Shown here: piece after piece, positions 5,264 through 5,910 of the stretch
Layout of the letters: each line of letters begins with the position of its first letter
Numbering within the stretch: position 1 is the stretch's first letter
Assembly (NCBI GenBank): GCA_019751575.1
Contig: JAIENF010000443.1
Location: forward strand, 1 to 5,910
From: Burkholderiales bacterium
GTDB lineage: Bacteria; Pseudomonadota; Gammaproteobacteria; Burkholderiales; CAIKXV01
DNA length: 5,910 nt
Reading direction: 5' to 3'
The notes under the pieces: model-generated
What the model was told of the DNA's origin: nothing
The model's database searches: none
Seen by the model: the letters and a program-made list of their open reading frames with translations, nothing else
Made by a program: the position numbers and the translations under genes

Positions 5264-5910
5264 TCAAGGTCCGGAGGAGCGGCTGGTCGCCGCGGCAGGC
5301 CGGCTCGACGCCGGTCCTTCGAGTGTAGTCCTCGTCGACGGCGTGCGCCGTGCGAGAACGGTCATCGCGCCAGCGCCGGCGATCAGCGCCATGCCGAGCC
5401 AGCCGGTGGCCGAGGGCGCCTGCTGCCACGCGACCAGGTCGAACAGGCCGGCGAACAGCACGCCGCAATAGGAGAGGGTCGCCACTCCCAGCGTCGCGCC
5501 CCGCGAGTAGGCGAAGGTCATCGACAGCTGGGCCGCGAGCGCGCAGGCACCGATGCCGACGAGCACCGGCAGGTCGTCGAGCCGTACTGGCGATACGCCG
5601 GTGACCGGCAGCGCGGCGGCACCGGTCACCAGCCCGAGCAGGGCGAAATAGAACACGGTGCGCCACTCGGGCTCGCCGATCGCGCCGAGCCTGCGGATGC
5701 CCAGGTAGGCGAGGGCGGCCACCGCGCCGCCGGCCAGTCCGAGCAGGCCCGGCCCCAGCGGCGAATTGCCGGTCCAGGGCTGCAGCAGCGCGAGTACGCC
5801 GGCGAAGCCGGTGACGATCGCAACCACGCTCAACGGCGCGATCCGCTCGCGCAGGAGCAGCCCGGTGATCAGCGCGAGGAACAGCGGCGAGGTGTAGTTG
5901 AGGGTGACCG
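5264..5910 (-). CDS. EamA/DMT-family membrane transporter, C-terminal part, cut by the window edge
   Basis: The frame enters from the right edge and encodes 214 visible residues before its TGA at 5264-5266. It starts inside the first EamA repeat with VTLNYTSPLFLALITGLLLR, ending in RER, a hallmark of drug/metabolite transporters. There follow a helix at about 26-42, then the second EamA repeat with helices near 52-70, 83-101, 113-131, 140-160 and 168-185. The stretch around AQLSMTFAYSRGATLGVATLSY (126-147) is the typical second-repeat core. Family members usually have about 290-300 residues and ten helices, so roughly 80-90 N-terminal residues lie outside the window. A TTG at 5833 is not a believable start because conserved sequence continues upstream of it. 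The substrate cannot be told; many relatives move amino acids or metabolites. A 28-residue Ser/Ala/Thr/Pro/Arg tail follows the last helix. The sulfurtransferase starts 14 bases downstream, so the two are probably cotranscribed. Confidence 0.9.
   Translation of the reverse strand, partial: VTLNYTSPLFLALITGLLLRERIAPLSVVAIVTGFAGVLALLQPWTGNSPLGPGLLGLAGGAVAALAYLGIRRLGAIGEPEWRTVFYFALLGLVTGAAALPVTGVSPVRLDDLPVLVGIGACALAAQLSMTFAYSRGATLGVATLSYCGVLFAGLFDLVAWQQAPSATGWLGMALIAGAGAMTVLARRTPSTRTTLEGPASSRPAAATSRSSGP

Noticed and set aside
4509..5471. Plus-strand open frame of 320 codons opposite the sulfurtransferase
   Set aside because: It is opposite a well-conserved two-domain rhodanese enzyme and has Arg/His/Gln-rich shadow composition with no motif.
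5264..5833. A complete 189-residue transporter starting at TTG (5833)
   Set aside because: Clear EamA-family sequence (NYTSPLF, then RER) continues in frame upstream of that TTG to the window edge, so the gene is longer and simply truncated here.

Overview
This is a GC-rich window (G or C at almost every third codon position) from a proteobacterium. The sulfurtransferase ending and the DUF2784-type protein look most like Betaproteobacteria or a related Gammaproteobacterium, but that placement is inferred from memory of the families, not from a search. I see no rRNA, tRNA, CRISPR array or insertion sequence.

Layout: (1) Positions 1-857, minus strand, hold the N-terminal ATPase half of the mismatch-repair protein MutL, which runs off the left edge. 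The last 19 visible codons (positions 3-59) stop resembling MutL although the frame stays open. (2) Positions 858-1034 are the only real intergenic region, a divergent control region with one TATAAT hexamer facing each way. The mutL hexamer lies so close to its ATG that the message would be leaderless or nearly so. (3) Positions 1035-3924, plus strand, hold a complete three-gene operon for the split, proton-pumping NAD(P) transhydrogenase: pntAA (soluble NAD(H)-binding subunit), pntAB (small membrane subunit) and pntB (membrane plus NADP(H)-binding subunit). (4) Positions 3908-5910, minus strand, hold a run read right to left: a partial EamA/DMT-type membrane transporter, a two-domain 3-mercaptopyruvate/thiosulfate sulfurtransferase, and a three-helix DUF2784-type membrane protein. 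Gaps are 14 and 31 bases, so they are probably one transcription unit. Its last gene overlaps the 3' end of pntB tail to tail by 17 bases.

The pnt genes would make a complete enzyme that uses the proton gradient to move hydride from NADH to NADP+, supplying NADPH. The minus-strand genes suggest sulfur transfer beside a small-molecule exporter or importer, but nothing here ties the two units functionally. Apart from the odd MutL end and the mutL start, this is ordinary chromosomal housekeeping DNA. I found no convincing new system.
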